The notes below the pieces were generated by a model. That model was not told where the DNA came from. It searched no databases and saw only the letters and a program-made list of their open reading frames with translations. Shown here piece by piece: positions 23,987 through 34,608 of a stretch of DNA of 64,000 nt. The position numbers and the translations under genes were made by a program. Each line of letters opens with the position of its first letter. The first letter of the stretch is position 1. The DNA is from Thermothielavioides terrestris NRRL 8126 (Eukaryota > Ascomycota > Sordariomycetes > Sordariales > Chaetomiaceae), in the NCBI RefSeq assembly GCF_000226115.1, contig NC_016459.1, positions 3,519,501 through 3,583,500 on the forward strand. Direction: 5' to 3'.

Positions 23987-24720
23987 GGTTGACAGCTCGC
24001 CGGGGGTAAAAACCACCTGGCCGGGGGTGAAAATTGCCCACACCAGGGTGGCAGTAATCACCCTAACCCTAGATAATAACAGTGATTGGTATCTTATTTA
24101 TTACATGTAATAGAATGAAAAAAAAGCCACATATGCTAGGCATATGCAACGTATATATAGTAGTATTTAGAGAGTAAATGAGCTAAAATACTTGAAATAT
24201 AAAAGGTGAAAGTAGGCTAACTAGGTATATATGCTAAGCATATACTAAGCATATGCACTATATATATATATAGTATTCTTACCTCCAAGACTTGAAATAT
24301 AAAAGGCTAAAGTAGACTAACTAGCTATATATGTCTAGCATATGCTAGGCATATGCACTATATATATAATATTCTTACCTAAAATACTTAAAATATAGAA
24401 GGTTTAAGTAGGCTAGCTAGCTATATATGTCCAGCATATGCTTGGCATATGCTAGGCATATACAGTATAGTTAAAATAGGTAGCTAGTTTAAAGAATAAA
24501 GATTAGCTAACCTATTTAAATATAGAAAGTTGAAGCAAATTAGCTTATTATATTTATCTAGCATATGCTAGCCATATGCAGTAGATTTTCAATCAATTAC
24601 ATATAATGCACTAGGTACGAGTAATGCAATAAGGTTAGGGTTATTCCTTATTTGACACCTTGGCGTGGGTAGTTTTCACCCCCGGCCAGGTAGTTTTCAC
24701 CCCCGGCGAGCTGCGCCCCC
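23987..24720. mobile_element. Nonautonomous TIR element 1 (MITE-like, ~734 bp), possibly Mutator-like
   Basis: The two ends are long imperfect inverted repeats of about 75-80 bp. Both contain AGCTCGCCGGGGGT, a second CTGGCCGGGGGTGAAAA block, and a telomere-like CCCTAACC motif at the inner edge. It is flanked by TTGAAAGCGG on both sides. A duplication of 9-10 bp plus long TIRs points to the Mutator (MULE) superfamily, and an 8-bp reading would also allow hAT. There is no transposase frame. The interior is AT-rich tandem repeat, in contrast to the GC-rich termini. Confidence 0.8.
24130..24590. repeat. AT-rich tandem repeats (~95-100 bp unit) inside TIR element 1
   Basis: About four to five diverged copies repeat the order palindrome, AT run, ATTCTTACCT, ACTTGAAATATA, AAAGG, AGTAGGCTAACTAG. 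The core palindrome is of the GCATATGCTAGGCATATGC type, appears once or twice per unit and could form a cruciform. Confidence 0.75.
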
Positions 24721-24776
24721 TTGAAAGCGGCGTGATAGGTGGTGTGGAGGTCTTGCTGGCCAGATGCCAAAACACG

Positions 24777-25165
24777 GGTCGTCGTTAAAGAGGTCCCGCC
24801 AAGACTAATTTCGGAGACTGCCGCTTACAAGTATTTACAATCGCCACAGAGTAAGCGGGGCCGCAACGACTTCAAGCAACATCAACAACGAAGAATCGTA
24901 GAGACTCGGAGCAACAACTTCACGAAACCTCAACCAAATCGAAATAAAAGAAAACGAAGTTAACCCGTATCCTAACTTTAACCCGTATCCTAACCTTAAC
25001 CTAAACCCTACCTAGTGGGAGGCTAGCGCCGCCCCCTATACCCCCGGCGAACTAACCCTTGGCGATAGAGCAAACGCCTTGGCGATGGTGGCTACGTAAT
25101 AACATTGTAAAAACATAGCCGACAATTGGCCGAAATTAGTCTTGGCGGGACCTCTTTAACGTCTA
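24777..25165. mobile_element. Nonautonomous TIR element 2 (MITE-like, 389 bp), 10-bp target duplication
   Basis: The inverted ends share GTTAAAGAGGTCCCGCCAAG continuing into ACTAATTTCGG (left about 24,784-24,815; right about 25,129-25,162 on the opposite strand). CCAAAACACG flanks it directly at 24,767-24,776 and 25,166-25,175, a perfect 10-bp duplication typical of Mutator-like elements. It has no transposase. The interior includes degenerate telomere-like repeats (AACCCGTATCCTAACTTTA and AACCTAAACCC near 24,962-25,010). It lies only ~46 bp from TIR element 1's right duplication. Confidence 0.85.
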
Positions 25166-25350
25166 CCAAAACACGAAACAGGGCCCCAGATGCGGGCCCA
25201 CCAGGGCGGGGAAGTGGGGCTTGCTGCGTTGCATGACCGCTAAGTTGCCCCCACTCCGGCTTGCAGGGATCCTCCATGCCGTTAAACGGCAGGCACCGAA
25301 CAACGTCACCACTTCCGTCTTCGCCCACCTTCTTTAACACGTCGACAACA

Positions 25351-26104
25351 ATGTAAGTCACCGGACCACTGACGACGTGAAGTCGTGCTGACAACAGCAC
25401 CCAGGATTGACCCTTCCATCCGCCTGCGCCGGGCAATCCACGCGAACGATGTGCTGCTGGTCCGGCGCATCCTCAAGTCGCACCCCCACCTTCTGCACAA
25501 CCCGGACCACTCGCTCAGTGGCAATGCAAACTCAAACCTGCACCTGGCCGCCTCCCTCGGCCACATTTCCATCTGCAAGCTCCTCGTAGAACTCGGGCAC
25601 GAGGCGGACATGCCCGCGCTCAACGACGACCATCAGACAGCCCTCATGCTGGCCGCCGCGGCGGGGCACACCGAGGTCGTGCACTTCCTGAGCGAGAACG
25701 ACCCGAAGTCGATCCTGCGGCAGGACCTGCGCGGCCGCGACGCGATCATGGAGGCCAGCCTGCACGGGCACGACACGGTGGTGCAGATCCTGCTGACGTA
25801 CGCGCCGGGCGGCGCCGCGGCCGCGCTGGCGCAGGCGGACCTCGACGGCAACACGGCGCTGCACTTCGCGAGCAGCAACGGCAACCTGCTCGTCCTGCGC
25901 ACGCTGCTGGCCGCCGGTGCGGATGCTGGTAGGAAGAATGCCTGGAGCTGGACGGCAGAGGCTTACAGCGCTACCGTGCAGGCAGAGGTTTATCTTAAGA
26001 CGCTGGTCGGGGAGGTGGAACGCCGGAAACAGACGGGCATGCCCGCCGGGGTGGCAATGAGCGGCGGAGGGGTGAGGCTGGTAGGGAAGGAGGTCGGCGA
26101 TTGA
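25351..26104 (+). CDS. avo2: Ankyrin-repeat protein, likely TORC2 subunit Avo2 homologue
   Basis: Proposed exons are 25,351-25,352 and 25,405-26,104. A 52-bp intron (25,353-25,404) has donor GTAAGT, branch CTGAC and acceptor CCCAG, and splits the start codon as AT|G. The product is about 233 residues beginning M-I-D-P-S-I-R-L-R-R-A-I. At least four ankyrin units are visible near residues 41-70, 76-100, 110-136 and 148-174 (for example G-N-T-A-L-H-F-A-S and N-L-H-L-A-A-S-L-G-H). The N-terminal D-P-S-I-R-L-R-x-A-I and the repeat arrangement resemble Avo2, a nonessential TOR complex 2 component at the plasma membrane. Filamentous homologues usually have a longer C-terminal tail, so this copy looks short. 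A GTG at 25,385 would be the only unspliced alternative, and it lacks an ATG. The Avo2 name is from memory of the family and is moderately sure. Confidence 0.75.
25353..25404 (+). other. Intron splitting the avo2-like start codon
   Basis: GTAAGT begins at the G of an apparent ATG. CTGAC lies about 12 bases before CCCAG. Removal joins AT to G and puts M-I-D-P in the ankyrin frame. Without splicing the ATG is followed at once by TAA. Confidence 0.65.
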
Positions 26105-27495
26105 AGGACGGTCTCTGCTCCGGGGTTAATGCACACACCGGGAGGGAATGCATCGGCTGTTGCAAGCTTGGGGTTGCTGGTGGCGGGCTGGTTCCTCGTG
26201 TTTCCGAGCCAATATACCAACCTGCGTCACTGGCTACTTCAAGACTGGCGATCCGCAAGGTCAGCGTCAGCACATGAGCTTCAATTGGTCCGGGGTGTCC
26301 CTTCGGCGCCCTCTCCGCCGCTGGACAAGGATGCGGGCGAAGCAACGGAGCATGCTCGCTGATATCCCGGCGATCCAAACTGTCTATGGAGAAGGGCTCC
26401 CCTACTCACTCACCGTGCGGCACATGGATGCGTTGGGTTGGACACTGGATTGAACTGATGACAGTGCATGAGGAAATGAAACAGGCTTCCCTGGCATCAA
26501 GATTTCCAGATATGTCACCTTCAATCTACTAGCATGGCCAGCAGGCACACTTGGCATGACTTTTCAATTCGACCGAGGCTAGCGGCGACTAAACGTTGTA
26601 GAGGCACCAGGACGTATGACAGCATTCTTTGACTCCCCCCCTCCCCCCATTGTCGTAAGATGCTGTCGCCCTCTGACGGACGAGTGCAGAGTCAGACGGC
26701 AGACCCAAGGATTAACAACGTGGCAACGCATCATGGATGCGTTCTTTGCCAGGGCGTTTCATGAACGGACCGCAGCTGTGTCTGCCTTAGTCTTGAGGAC
26801 GATGACTCTCAGGGCGTTGCTTGAACGAAACTCTGCATCATGGCCACTAGCATTGCGTTCAGCTCACAAAGCAACAGGTGCATAGCGGGGGGCATGGACG
26901 CCGCTCAACAGGAGGCATGGCCTCTCACCAACGTGAACAGATTGATGCCTTCGCGATTCCACAGTTTTTATTCGGAATACACACGTTCGAATTGCTCCAC
27001 GTTGCTTGAGGCTCTGCGGAATGAACATGGTCCCTCCCCCCCTCATGCCTACAAAGGCTTATCTTTGGACCAGGGTTCCACATACCTCGGGACGTCCACG
27101 AGACAACGACCGTGCTGATCTTTCAGCCCCTGATCCGTGACGTACAGGCACACGTCCACGGCCCGACTCCCGTTGACATGTGGCCTGAGGCCTTGGAGAC
27201 AACATCGTCCAGTCTGCAGCATCCAGACAATAAAGGACCCCAAAGTTTCACACCGGTAGCCCCTGACACGTATGCCTTGACTCACAAAGGGGGGTGATCT
27301 GCCCTCCTCCCTTGGATCCATGAATACAGCTTCGAGTTCAAGAGCCTTTGATGTATAAAGAGGTCGGCAAATCCCCTTGTTTCCAGCTTCAGCCAGTCAA
27401 CTCCCGTTGATCGCGACCCTGAAGCAGCCAACAGCATTGCCCATCACAGCCAGCGACCAAACTCCGCTCTCTCTGCCCAGAGATTCATTCCAGTC
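26105..27495. other. Intergenic, no gene recognised
   Basis: About 1.4 kb contains only short overlapping frames. A C-rich CTCCCCCCCTCCCCCC patch lies near 26,633-26,648. The last ~150 bases are the likely promoter and 5' leader of the next gene. Confidence 0.6.
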
Positions 27496-28263
27496 ATGAG
27501 CTACCCATACGGAGGTTACAACCCCGTCTTCGGCCGTGATCCCGGTCCGCCTCCCCCCTTCGCTCCCTTGGCGGGCCCTCCAGCCGCGGCTGACAACGGC
27601 CCCCCGCCCCCAGGCACCACCCGCACCCTTCCGCCGGGCTACTTCCCTGTAGCCGGCATCCCCGACTGGGCCGTCTGCTACCAGCCCTACTTCCCCGCTC
27701 CGCCACCATACGCCCCCGCAGCACCGGCACCGGCACCCGGTCCCATCCTCGGCACCACCTTCGCCGTCGACGCCAATGGCCAGCTCTACCAGTACATCTC
27801 GGGCCTCAACGGCTCGGGGCGCTTCCCACAGCCCCCGCCGGTCATCGACCCGGACTTCCCGGCGGCCAACCTGATCAACAGCACGGGTGGCGCCGGCGCC
27901 GAGCCGGGCTACAACTACTTCTTCCCGACCGAACACGCCAAGGTCATTGTGCTGAAGTGCCCCGTGGCGCCCTGGACGCTGGGGCCGCAAGACCCGAAGG
28001 CCTCCATCCCCTTCCACGCGTGCATGGTGCCGGCCAACGTCACCATGGCCGAGCTGCTCGCCGGCTTCGGCGCGACCAACCCGGACAAGGAGAAGAACCA
28101 GCTCTGGGAGGTGTACCCGCAGGGCGGCGGGAAGTGGGGGTGGAAGGAGCACTGCAGGGGGGACGACGCCGTCATGATGGCGAGGACGGTGCGGGATATG
28201 GGCTGGGTGGAGAAGAGGGATGGGGTGCTGCCGACGGTCTATTTGTGGATTACCAAGAGTTGA
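27496..28263 (+). CDS. Conserved hypothetical protein, proline-rich N-terminus
   Basis: A single-exon 255-residue protein starts at the first ATG after a clean leader. Residues 1-90 are Pro/Ala/Gly/Tyr-rich and probably disordered. From about residue 135 a folded-looking segment begins (F-P-T-E-H-A-K-V-I-V-L-K-C-P, then F-H-A-C-M-V-P-A-N-V-T-M-A-E-L-L). It ends with a W-E-V-Y-P-Q-G-G-G-K-W-G-W-K-E-H block and V-Y-L-W-I-T-K. I know this C-terminal pattern only as a conserved uncharacterised region in Sordariomycete proteins. There is no signal peptide or membrane segment. Third positions are strongly G/C, as expected for an expressed gene. Confidence 0.85.
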   Translation: MSYPYGGYNPVFGRDPGPPPPFAPLAGPPAAADNGPPPPGTTRTLPPGYFPVAGIPDWAVCYQPYFPAPPPYAPAAPAPAPGPILGTTFAVDANGQLYQYISGLNGSGRFPQPPPVIDPDFPAANLINSTGGAGAEPGYNYFFPTEHAKVIVLKCPVAPWTLGPQDPKASIPFHACMVPANVTMAELLAGFGATNPDKEKNQLWEVYPQGGGKWGWKEHCRGDDAVMMARTVRDMGWVEKRDGVLPTVYLWITKS

Positions 28264-29415
28264 TTGGGAGGGAGACGCTGAGAGCGATAGGGTGAATGCC
28301 TGTATTGAAGTGCGCCTTTTGGGCCGCCGCCTGGAGCGCAGAATGAGGATGGTGACAAATAGACTTCGCCCTTTCTGATTTTGAAGCTCGTGTTGGTTTC
28401 CCATTCCGCGCGCTTCTCCGCTCGGGTGTCACTGAAGCAGGACTATCCGAGCGCATAACTCTACAACTACATTCTGTGGTCCATCAGTAGTCGGGGAGCA
28501 AACTTAGATGCCGACTCGGTGACTGTATGGCCTTCATTATCCCCACTGTTTTCACTTCGAGCACACCATATTCTTTGCTCCTCTTCCTCAATGTCGTTTA
28601 AAATTCGGTTAGCCTCAACTCGGACGCTGTAGACGCTCGATATCCACTTTCAGCCGCACCCTGAAGGGTAGGAAGTTGCTCGGTGTAATGGGTTGATGGC
28701 GTTTGCTCGCCGAGATTGCGCCGGCAACGGTTCTCGGCCTATCAGACCGTGCCGACCGGTAGATAACGGCCGAAACCGCCCGGCCTGTTCTTCTCCGTAA
28801 GCCTGAGAACGAAGTCAGGAAGTTGTGACCGTGATGATCAAATCGCACGTCTTAGCTGAATGTCGAGCTCCCTTTCGCGACAAACACCATCACTGCCAGT
28901 ACCATCTAGCACGTCGGGTCGACTTGGGCGGCTAAGGCGGCTGTGGGGAGGAAGAAAGACACATCTTGTCCAGGGAGGGCTCCAATTGCGTTTTTCGCAT
29001 GGCCTTTCATTGACCTGCCGCTCATGGCCATCCAAGAAAGCCCGAGCCAGCCTGGCCCAGCCATCAAGAGTTTCAACAGGCAACACCACGGAGGTGATAT
29101 ATATACCCCCGGGGGTGCAGATCTTGCCCCCTTTCCGAATTCCGCGGCTAGGATTGGTGAGCTCCTCCTAAACCTCGCAATCCACCTCCCAGGAGGGCAA
29201 GGTGTGTCGGGAAAGATCCGACTCCTTCGGGGAGCACCCGTTTCTGAGATGGTTGATGTAGCCAGGACCCGTGGACAACCCTCTCAGTATGCTTCAGTTC
29301 TTTGTTTGAGGCACTCAAGCGGGAATGTGTTCCAGCCTCAAAATACCGCATTTTACTTGCTCTCCTCAGTTGGATACCCGAACCGGCGCCGCATACGGAT
29401 CGGCACCGCTCCGAG
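28264..29415. other. Intergenic region upstream of the Zn2Cys6 gene
   Basis: No frame here shows a recognisable domain. A palindromic CCCCCGGGGG lies near 29,107-29,116. The long plus frame crossing 28,943-29,902 is out of phase with the transcription factor and is a shadow. Confidence 0.55.
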
Positions 29416-32104
29416 ATGGGCCCTGAGCGCCGGAGCGAGCGAGTTGAGCAACGGCGAAGGAGGAAAATCGCACTGGCATGCGAGCCTTGCCGTGAGCGCA
29501 AGTCGCGGTGCGACGGGGCGAAACCGATCTGCTCCACGTGCCAGCGACGGTCGCTGCCGCTTCATCTCTGCGTCTACACACTCGAGAACGCTCGAACGGC
29601 GAGTAGCGAGGAGTGAGTCCTGGCGGCCTTGGCTTGACTTAAACAGTCGGATCACACTGACAGTACGGATCCGGCGTCTAGATACATCAAGGTTTTGCAT
29701 GACCGCATCCGCCGGCTGGAGAAGACATGCACCGAGCACGGCCTCGCGGTTCCGCCGCTCGGCGCGGACGGAGACGCCTCGGTGGCCCCCGGAGCGTCTC
29801 CGCTATCTCCACTGGCTCTTGGGAAGCACGGTCAAAACAACAGCCTTCAGCTACCGACTCCGACTCCGACCGTCAGGGACCATGCTACATCTCCGGCGCT
29901 GAACAACCCGCTTCCTGCCTCATCGCTTGATCATGAACGGCTCGATGCAACCGAATCCGTGGCCAGCGTTACGGCCATGGGCACTGTTTCGGCCGAGCAC
30001 GATGTATGCCAGGCATTCGACGCGGCTAACGAGTTTTACGGCAGCTCCTCGGCGGCATCATTCATGAAGGAAGCCTGCATAACTGTCCAGCCACATAATC
30101 CGTCGGCTTCTTCTGTCAGCACACCGTCCACCGGTCTTGCGGCATTATCTGCCGGTTTTGCAAGGTCACAACCCTCGGGGCCGGTGCAACTTGCTCAAGC
30201 AGAAAAGTTTGCTCTTCCACCCCGCAGCTTGGCCGACCACTTGCTGAGCCGGTTCTGGGAGAGGGTGTACTGGCTGTACCCATTCTTTCACAAGCCCACC
30301 TTTCTGCGCGCTTATGAAAGCCTTTGGAGGCCTGCTCACGAACGACCGCCCGAGTCATCGTTACCAGGGTTGGGCCTAGGGAGCTCCCCAGGGGCCGATG
30401 CCGGGACCATCGTATTCCACTCCGCTTTGAATGCAATGTTCGCAATCGGCGCGCAGTTCTCGGATCTCCGCCCCAAGGACAAGATCTCGGCCACCGAGAC
30501 CTTCTTCAACCGGGGCAAAGCGTTTGTTGGGCTGGACTTCATCGACATGCACAACGTCGGTGTGGTTCAATCGCTTCTGCTGATGGCGCTCATGCTCCAG
30601 GGCACCCCGTTCCCGAGCCGTTGCTGGAACGCCGTGGGTCTTGCATGTCGCGTCGCTCAGGGACTCGGCCTGCATACGGAGTCTGTTCGCTCTGCTCGGC
30701 CGCCACTAGAGGCGGAGATCAGGCGCCGAACGTGGCACGGTTGTGTCGTTTTGGACATGTAAGGATGCAATTCTCGTTCGAACCATACCGCGACTGACGT
30801 CCTTCTAGGATTGTCAGCATGACATACGGACGACCCACGATGACAGCCCATCTGCCAGACCTGCCCCTTCCCACGCGCACTGAATTCGACGAACCTCGAG
30901 GCTTCCAGAAAGCAGCGGCTGACCAGGATGAGCCTTCAAAGATGTGCTTCTACGTCGAGTATATCCGATTGTGTCGGATTCTTGGTGAGATCCTCTCCAA
31001 CGTTTACCAACCCTCTGCCGGCGGGTCCCCAAACCCCTCGCCCTCGTCATGGGACCCTCATAAAACGCACGGCATGGACGCCATCCTGGACTTGGATGCG
31101 AAGCTTTCCAGATACGAGACCGCCTTGGCTCCAATCATGTCGTGGAAATCGCCCTGCGATCTCAGTGGCCTTACTGAGGACCGAAAGCTTGTTATAATGA
31201 CCCAGAGAACCGTCCTCAGGGGAAGGTTGGTCTTACCACCCCCTCCTTCCGGTCGTCGTCTGACAAGTGGGATGTTACCAGCTTCCTCTACCTCCGCCTC
31301 ATGCTTCACCGTCCTATCCTGACGTCGCTATGCGCAAAAACGGGTTCGAACCCTGACACGGAAGCGAATCCGCCCGAGACGCCCATTGCATTCTCCGCCG
31401 GCCAGGAGCTGTTCACGTCCTTCGCGGCCGGTTGCGCCAAGATATGCCTCGGAGCGGCAATGGACCTGATCGAGCTCGTGCACAGCACCTACCTGTCAAA
31501 CACCACAGGCGGATGGTGGTGGGATGGCCTCTGTATGACAGCCTATTTGGAGCGCCCCCTGGGTTGTTTACAATGCTAACGCGAGGAGTCTCTAGACGCC
31601 TTCACGGCTGGATTAGCAGTCATCATGGGTTACCTCTCTCCACAATTGTTGGCTTCGCTGGATAAACAGCGACTTGAAAGGTGCTGGACAATGTGCCAAG
31701 AGATCCTGGCGCACTTCGCCTCCTTCAGTATCTCGGCACAAAGGTCACTGAGGCTCCTGCAGAAGGTCCACGCGGACGCCATGTCTCGGTCTGGAGGTAC
31801 CACTCCGTCTGATTCTCACTTTCTGCGGCGGCTGGCTAGCAACGCTTCTGCAGACAAGGACGTGGAGACACCTACGGGAACGTCGACGAGAGCAGAACTT
31901 ACAGCGAACGGGGAATCAGCTAACTTAGATCAAGAACTAGCCTGCCTGCACGCTGAAGAGATGTCTCTCGACCTGGCTAGCATGTTCCAGTGGCAGTTTC
32001 CCGCTGGCGGCATCCCAGACATGCTTGGCACAGGACTGCTCTTTAACTGGAACCAGTCTCTCGACGTCAAAGCCGGCGGGCTGGGGATGGACATGTTCCA
32101 GTGA
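29416..32104 (+). CDS. Zn2Cys6 transcription factor with fungal-specific TF domain
   Basis: Five exons are proposed: 29,416-29,612, 29,682-30,758, 30,809-31,225, 31,282-31,532 and 31,596-32,104. They give 816 residues. The introns are 50-69 bp and phase-consistent. Branch sites CTGAC or CTAAC are visible in introns 2, 3 and 4; intron 3 uses the weaker donor GTTGGT. Cysteines 22, 25, 32, 39, 42 and 52 form a Gal4-type binuclear cluster with a basic stretch before it. Y-I-K-V-L-H-D-R-I-R-R-L-E follows as a dimerisation coil. The fungal-specific TF domain is marked by F-F-H-K-P-T-F-L near residue 268 and R-R-R-T-W-H-G-C-V-V-L-D...S-M-T-Y-G-R-P near 415-440. It is a nuclear DNA-binding regulator. 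The target pathway cannot be read from the sequence, and no biosynthetic cluster adjoins it. Confidence 0.9.
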
Positions 32105-32633
32105 TCCTGGACAGTCGCCGGCCTACTCGGCATTGAAACGCTACAGCCGGAGCTAAAAACTGGAATGCTCCCCGGAAGCCATTCAACACCGGCCATACAG
32201 CCTCAGTCGCACTCAGATGCCTGCTCACAGCAGGATGTTTTAGGCTTCCTGGGATTACTGAAGGATTCGCACAGGGGCCGGTCACAGTGGTCAGGGGCCC
32301 CTCGTCTTCTCCCTGGAAGGCAATTCTGGATCAGGCCCGCTGCGCGGATCTACGCGCGCGGCCACGCCAACTCTATTAAACAACACTATGGCAATAATTC
32401 AATCGGAAGGGCTTCCTCGACGGAGCCGGCCGCTGGGCCTCAACCTTTCCGTCCTCAACACTTCAACCTGGTGAACTGAAACTCCTTCATCAGCAGCGCT
32501 GCAATCGACAACTTGCTGGGTCGCGGAGCTGAAACTGATTTTCGGAACGCGATTGGCATGGTCACCGCATGTGTTGTCAGCCCGTCTCGGTCCAGTCTAA
32601 AAGAGGGCGAGGGCAGAGACTGGGGCATTCGAG
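32105..32633. other. Intergenic between converging genes, no gene recognised
   Basis: This ~530-bp gap lies between the end of the transcription factor and the end of the minus-strand coiled-coil gene. It should hold both 3' ends; no supported frame is seen. Confidence 0.6.
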
Positions 32634-33374
32634 CTACTGGCGTGGCTCGCGCTTGGGTCGACGACGTTTTGCATCTTGCACCTCTAGAGCAGGCGACGAG
32701 GAGCGCTTGATGGCGGGTGGCGCAGACGGACGGCCCGGCTCACGGGCCCTTTCCCTGAACCTGATGAAGTTGTCCTCGTTCAGACCAAGGATCGCCTCTA
32801 ACATCTCGACGGCCCTCTCATCCGGGTCTGCTCCCACTTCGTCGTCGCTGTTCTCGGCGGCAGAGATCCGGATGTCGTAGAAGGAAATGAGGTACGAAAG
32901 CATCCGTCGTTGACGGTCGTTGGAGGGATGCCTTAACGCATAGAACTCTTTGGCATGGCGGGGGAATTGGCTGAGGTCGGGGTGGACGATGCCGCGAACC
33001 GGGTGAAGGGCAGGGAGGGGTGCAATTGGCAGGGCAGGATTCTTGAGGGTGGAGTTCTGGAAGCGCGCTGCCATGCGCGTGTTTTCAAAAACGACGCGAT
33101 CGAATTGAGACTCCAGCCGCTTGAGCCGCGCGCCGATTCCATCGACTTTCTCCTTCAACCGACCGAGCTGAGCGTCGATCGCGACGGCCTTCACCTCCAG
33201 CGGATTGAGCCGATCGCCGATCCGCTCGACCTTCTCGCGCACACGGTCCAGCTGACTGGCATTCAGGTCAATGCTCCGGTCAGGTCCGTGGATGGGAACT
33301 GCGAATGGCGGGAAATTGGAGCTCAAGATGTTCATGCTGACGTTGAAAGTTCCAGGGAATCCAGGCAAATCCAT
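32634..33374 (-). CDS. Hypothetical protein with coiled coil
   Basis: A single-exon 246-residue frame. Residues about 38-95 show repeating hydrophobic heptads (L-D-R-V-R-E-K-V-E-R-I-G-D-R-L, then L-G-R-L-K-E-K-V-D-G-I-G-A-R-L and L-K-R-L-E-S-Q-F), giving a strong coiled coil built of three related units. The middle has H-P-D-L-S-Q-F-P and a Y-F/D-I-R-I-S segment. The last ~30 residues are Lys/Arg/Pro-rich with K-R-R-R-P-K-R, a likely nuclear localisation signal. There is no known catalytic motif. Similar coiled-coil plus basic-tail proteins are common, lineage-restricted genes in Sordariomycetes; I cannot assign a function. The frame length and G/C-rich third positions support a real gene. 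Confidence 0.75.
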   Translation of the reverse strand: MDLPGFPGTFNVSMNILSSNFPPFAVPIHGPDRSIDLNASQLDRVREKVERIGDRLNPLEVKAVAIDAQLGRLKEKVDGIGARLKRLESQFDRVVFENTRMAARFQNSTLKNPALPIAPLPALHPVRGIVHPDLSQFPRHAKEFYALRHPSNDRQRRMLSYLISFYDIRISAAENSDDEVGADPDERAVEMLEAILGLNEDNFIRFRERAREPGRPSAPPAIKRSSSPALEVQDAKRRRPKREPRQ

Positions 33375-34532
33375 TTGATAAGTGTTTGTGTTTGTTTGTC
33401 ACGATTGTGGTGGACATGACGACCCTTCAAGCTCGGTCGCGGATGCGCTGCGTGACGAACTGGGTCAGCGTCAACCAAACGGGTGACAGGGAAAGCGCAG
33501 TAAACAGAAAGCCAGGGGGGGTTATCACGTGTTCTGGCGATTGCTTATCGAAAGGCACAGGCCAACCAATCAGGCAGCCAGGGCACTAACTAACGTTAAC
33601 TAGTCCACTTTCGGCCTGCCCACGCCGCTCTTTTGCGCGAAGGCAGATTTGACCCCCTTTTCCATCAAGGACAAGTTCGACCACAACAGCCCATCATGCG
33701 TTCGACCCTCGCCTCGCTCTCGCCACACCAGGATTTGATCCTGGACCCGTAAGCAAATGTTGCAGTCTCGGCATGGCCCCCGTGAATGGGGATGCGCTCG
33801 CGGCTACCTGAGTGCTCCGGCGAAGTTTGGCCCAAGTCGCAAAGGCGATTACCATGACTGCAAGTAGGCTGAGGAAGGAATGGAAGCACTGGACGCCGCC
33901 GCCTCCAGGCAATGACGGGCATGCAGTGCCAGTCCTGATATTCCCGTCAATCCGAGTGAAACATCTTGGGCGCGTCCGCCGCTCGGTGCTCTCCGTTCAC
34001 TCCCAATCCCTCCTTAGCACGCTGAACTGCCAGGATGGGCTGGGAAAATTGTGGCTTTCGGAGGGAGCGGATCATCAACCCCACACCTCCACTTCCGAGG
34101 ATGGATGCCTTGCTGGAGATTTCTCTCGTCTGGTGGCCGATGCAGGTTTAAGCCAGTTTCCCTGCACTGCATCTCTGGGTAAATGCCGGTCACAATGTTA
34201 CTGTCTGATGCTTAACCCCTGACCCCGTGATGCAGATGTCGGTCAGTGATATGTTCCTCAGAGTAGCAAATAAACATCGCCGGGGTAGCACGCGATGTGC
34301 GGGGATTACTCGTTGCGATCGTGCCTTGCCCAGGGCGCGAAAAAGCAACTCGCACATCAACGTTGGCGGCGATCCGACCGATGTTGAATGGAACGGCCGT
34401 TTGGACGGCACCTGGGCCCAAAGGTAAGTTGATGCAGGCCGTGTCTGTGGAGGGCTTGGGGGTACCTTGCAGAAATTTTTGGTACAACCTGGAAGCCCGA
34501 GCTCTACAACTTGTTTCCTGCTCTTCCCATTT

Positions 34533-34535
<3 letters not shown>
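33375..34535. other. Gene-poor stretch, no gene recognised
   Basis: Only short, mutually overlapping frames occur here. The first bases include the promoter of the minus-strand coiled-coil gene. Confidence 0.5.

Positions 34536-34604
<69 letters not shown>
34536..34604. repeat. Homopolymer run of 69 T
   Basis: It is preceded by pyrimidine-rich CTCTTCCCATTTCCC and followed by AAACACAAGC. Frames reading Phe or Lys through it are artefacts. Length calls of such runs are often inexact in assemblies. Confidence 0.95.

Positions 34605-34608
<4 letters not shown>

Noticed and set aside
24061..25010. Interstitial telomere or subtelomere boundary (CCCTAACCC motifs)
   Set aside because: The motifs are few, degenerate and lie inside two TIR elements, so they belong to the transposons rather than to a fused chromosome end.
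27397..28404. 335-codon minus-strand frame opposite the gene at 27,496
   Set aside because: It is Arg/Gly/Ala-rich and the mirror of a GC-rich plus-strand gene with G/C-ending codons, so it is a shadow frame.
28943..29902. 319-codon plus-strand frame overlapping the transcription factor start
   Set aside because: It is out of phase with the Zn2Cys6 cluster and exon structure and has no domain.
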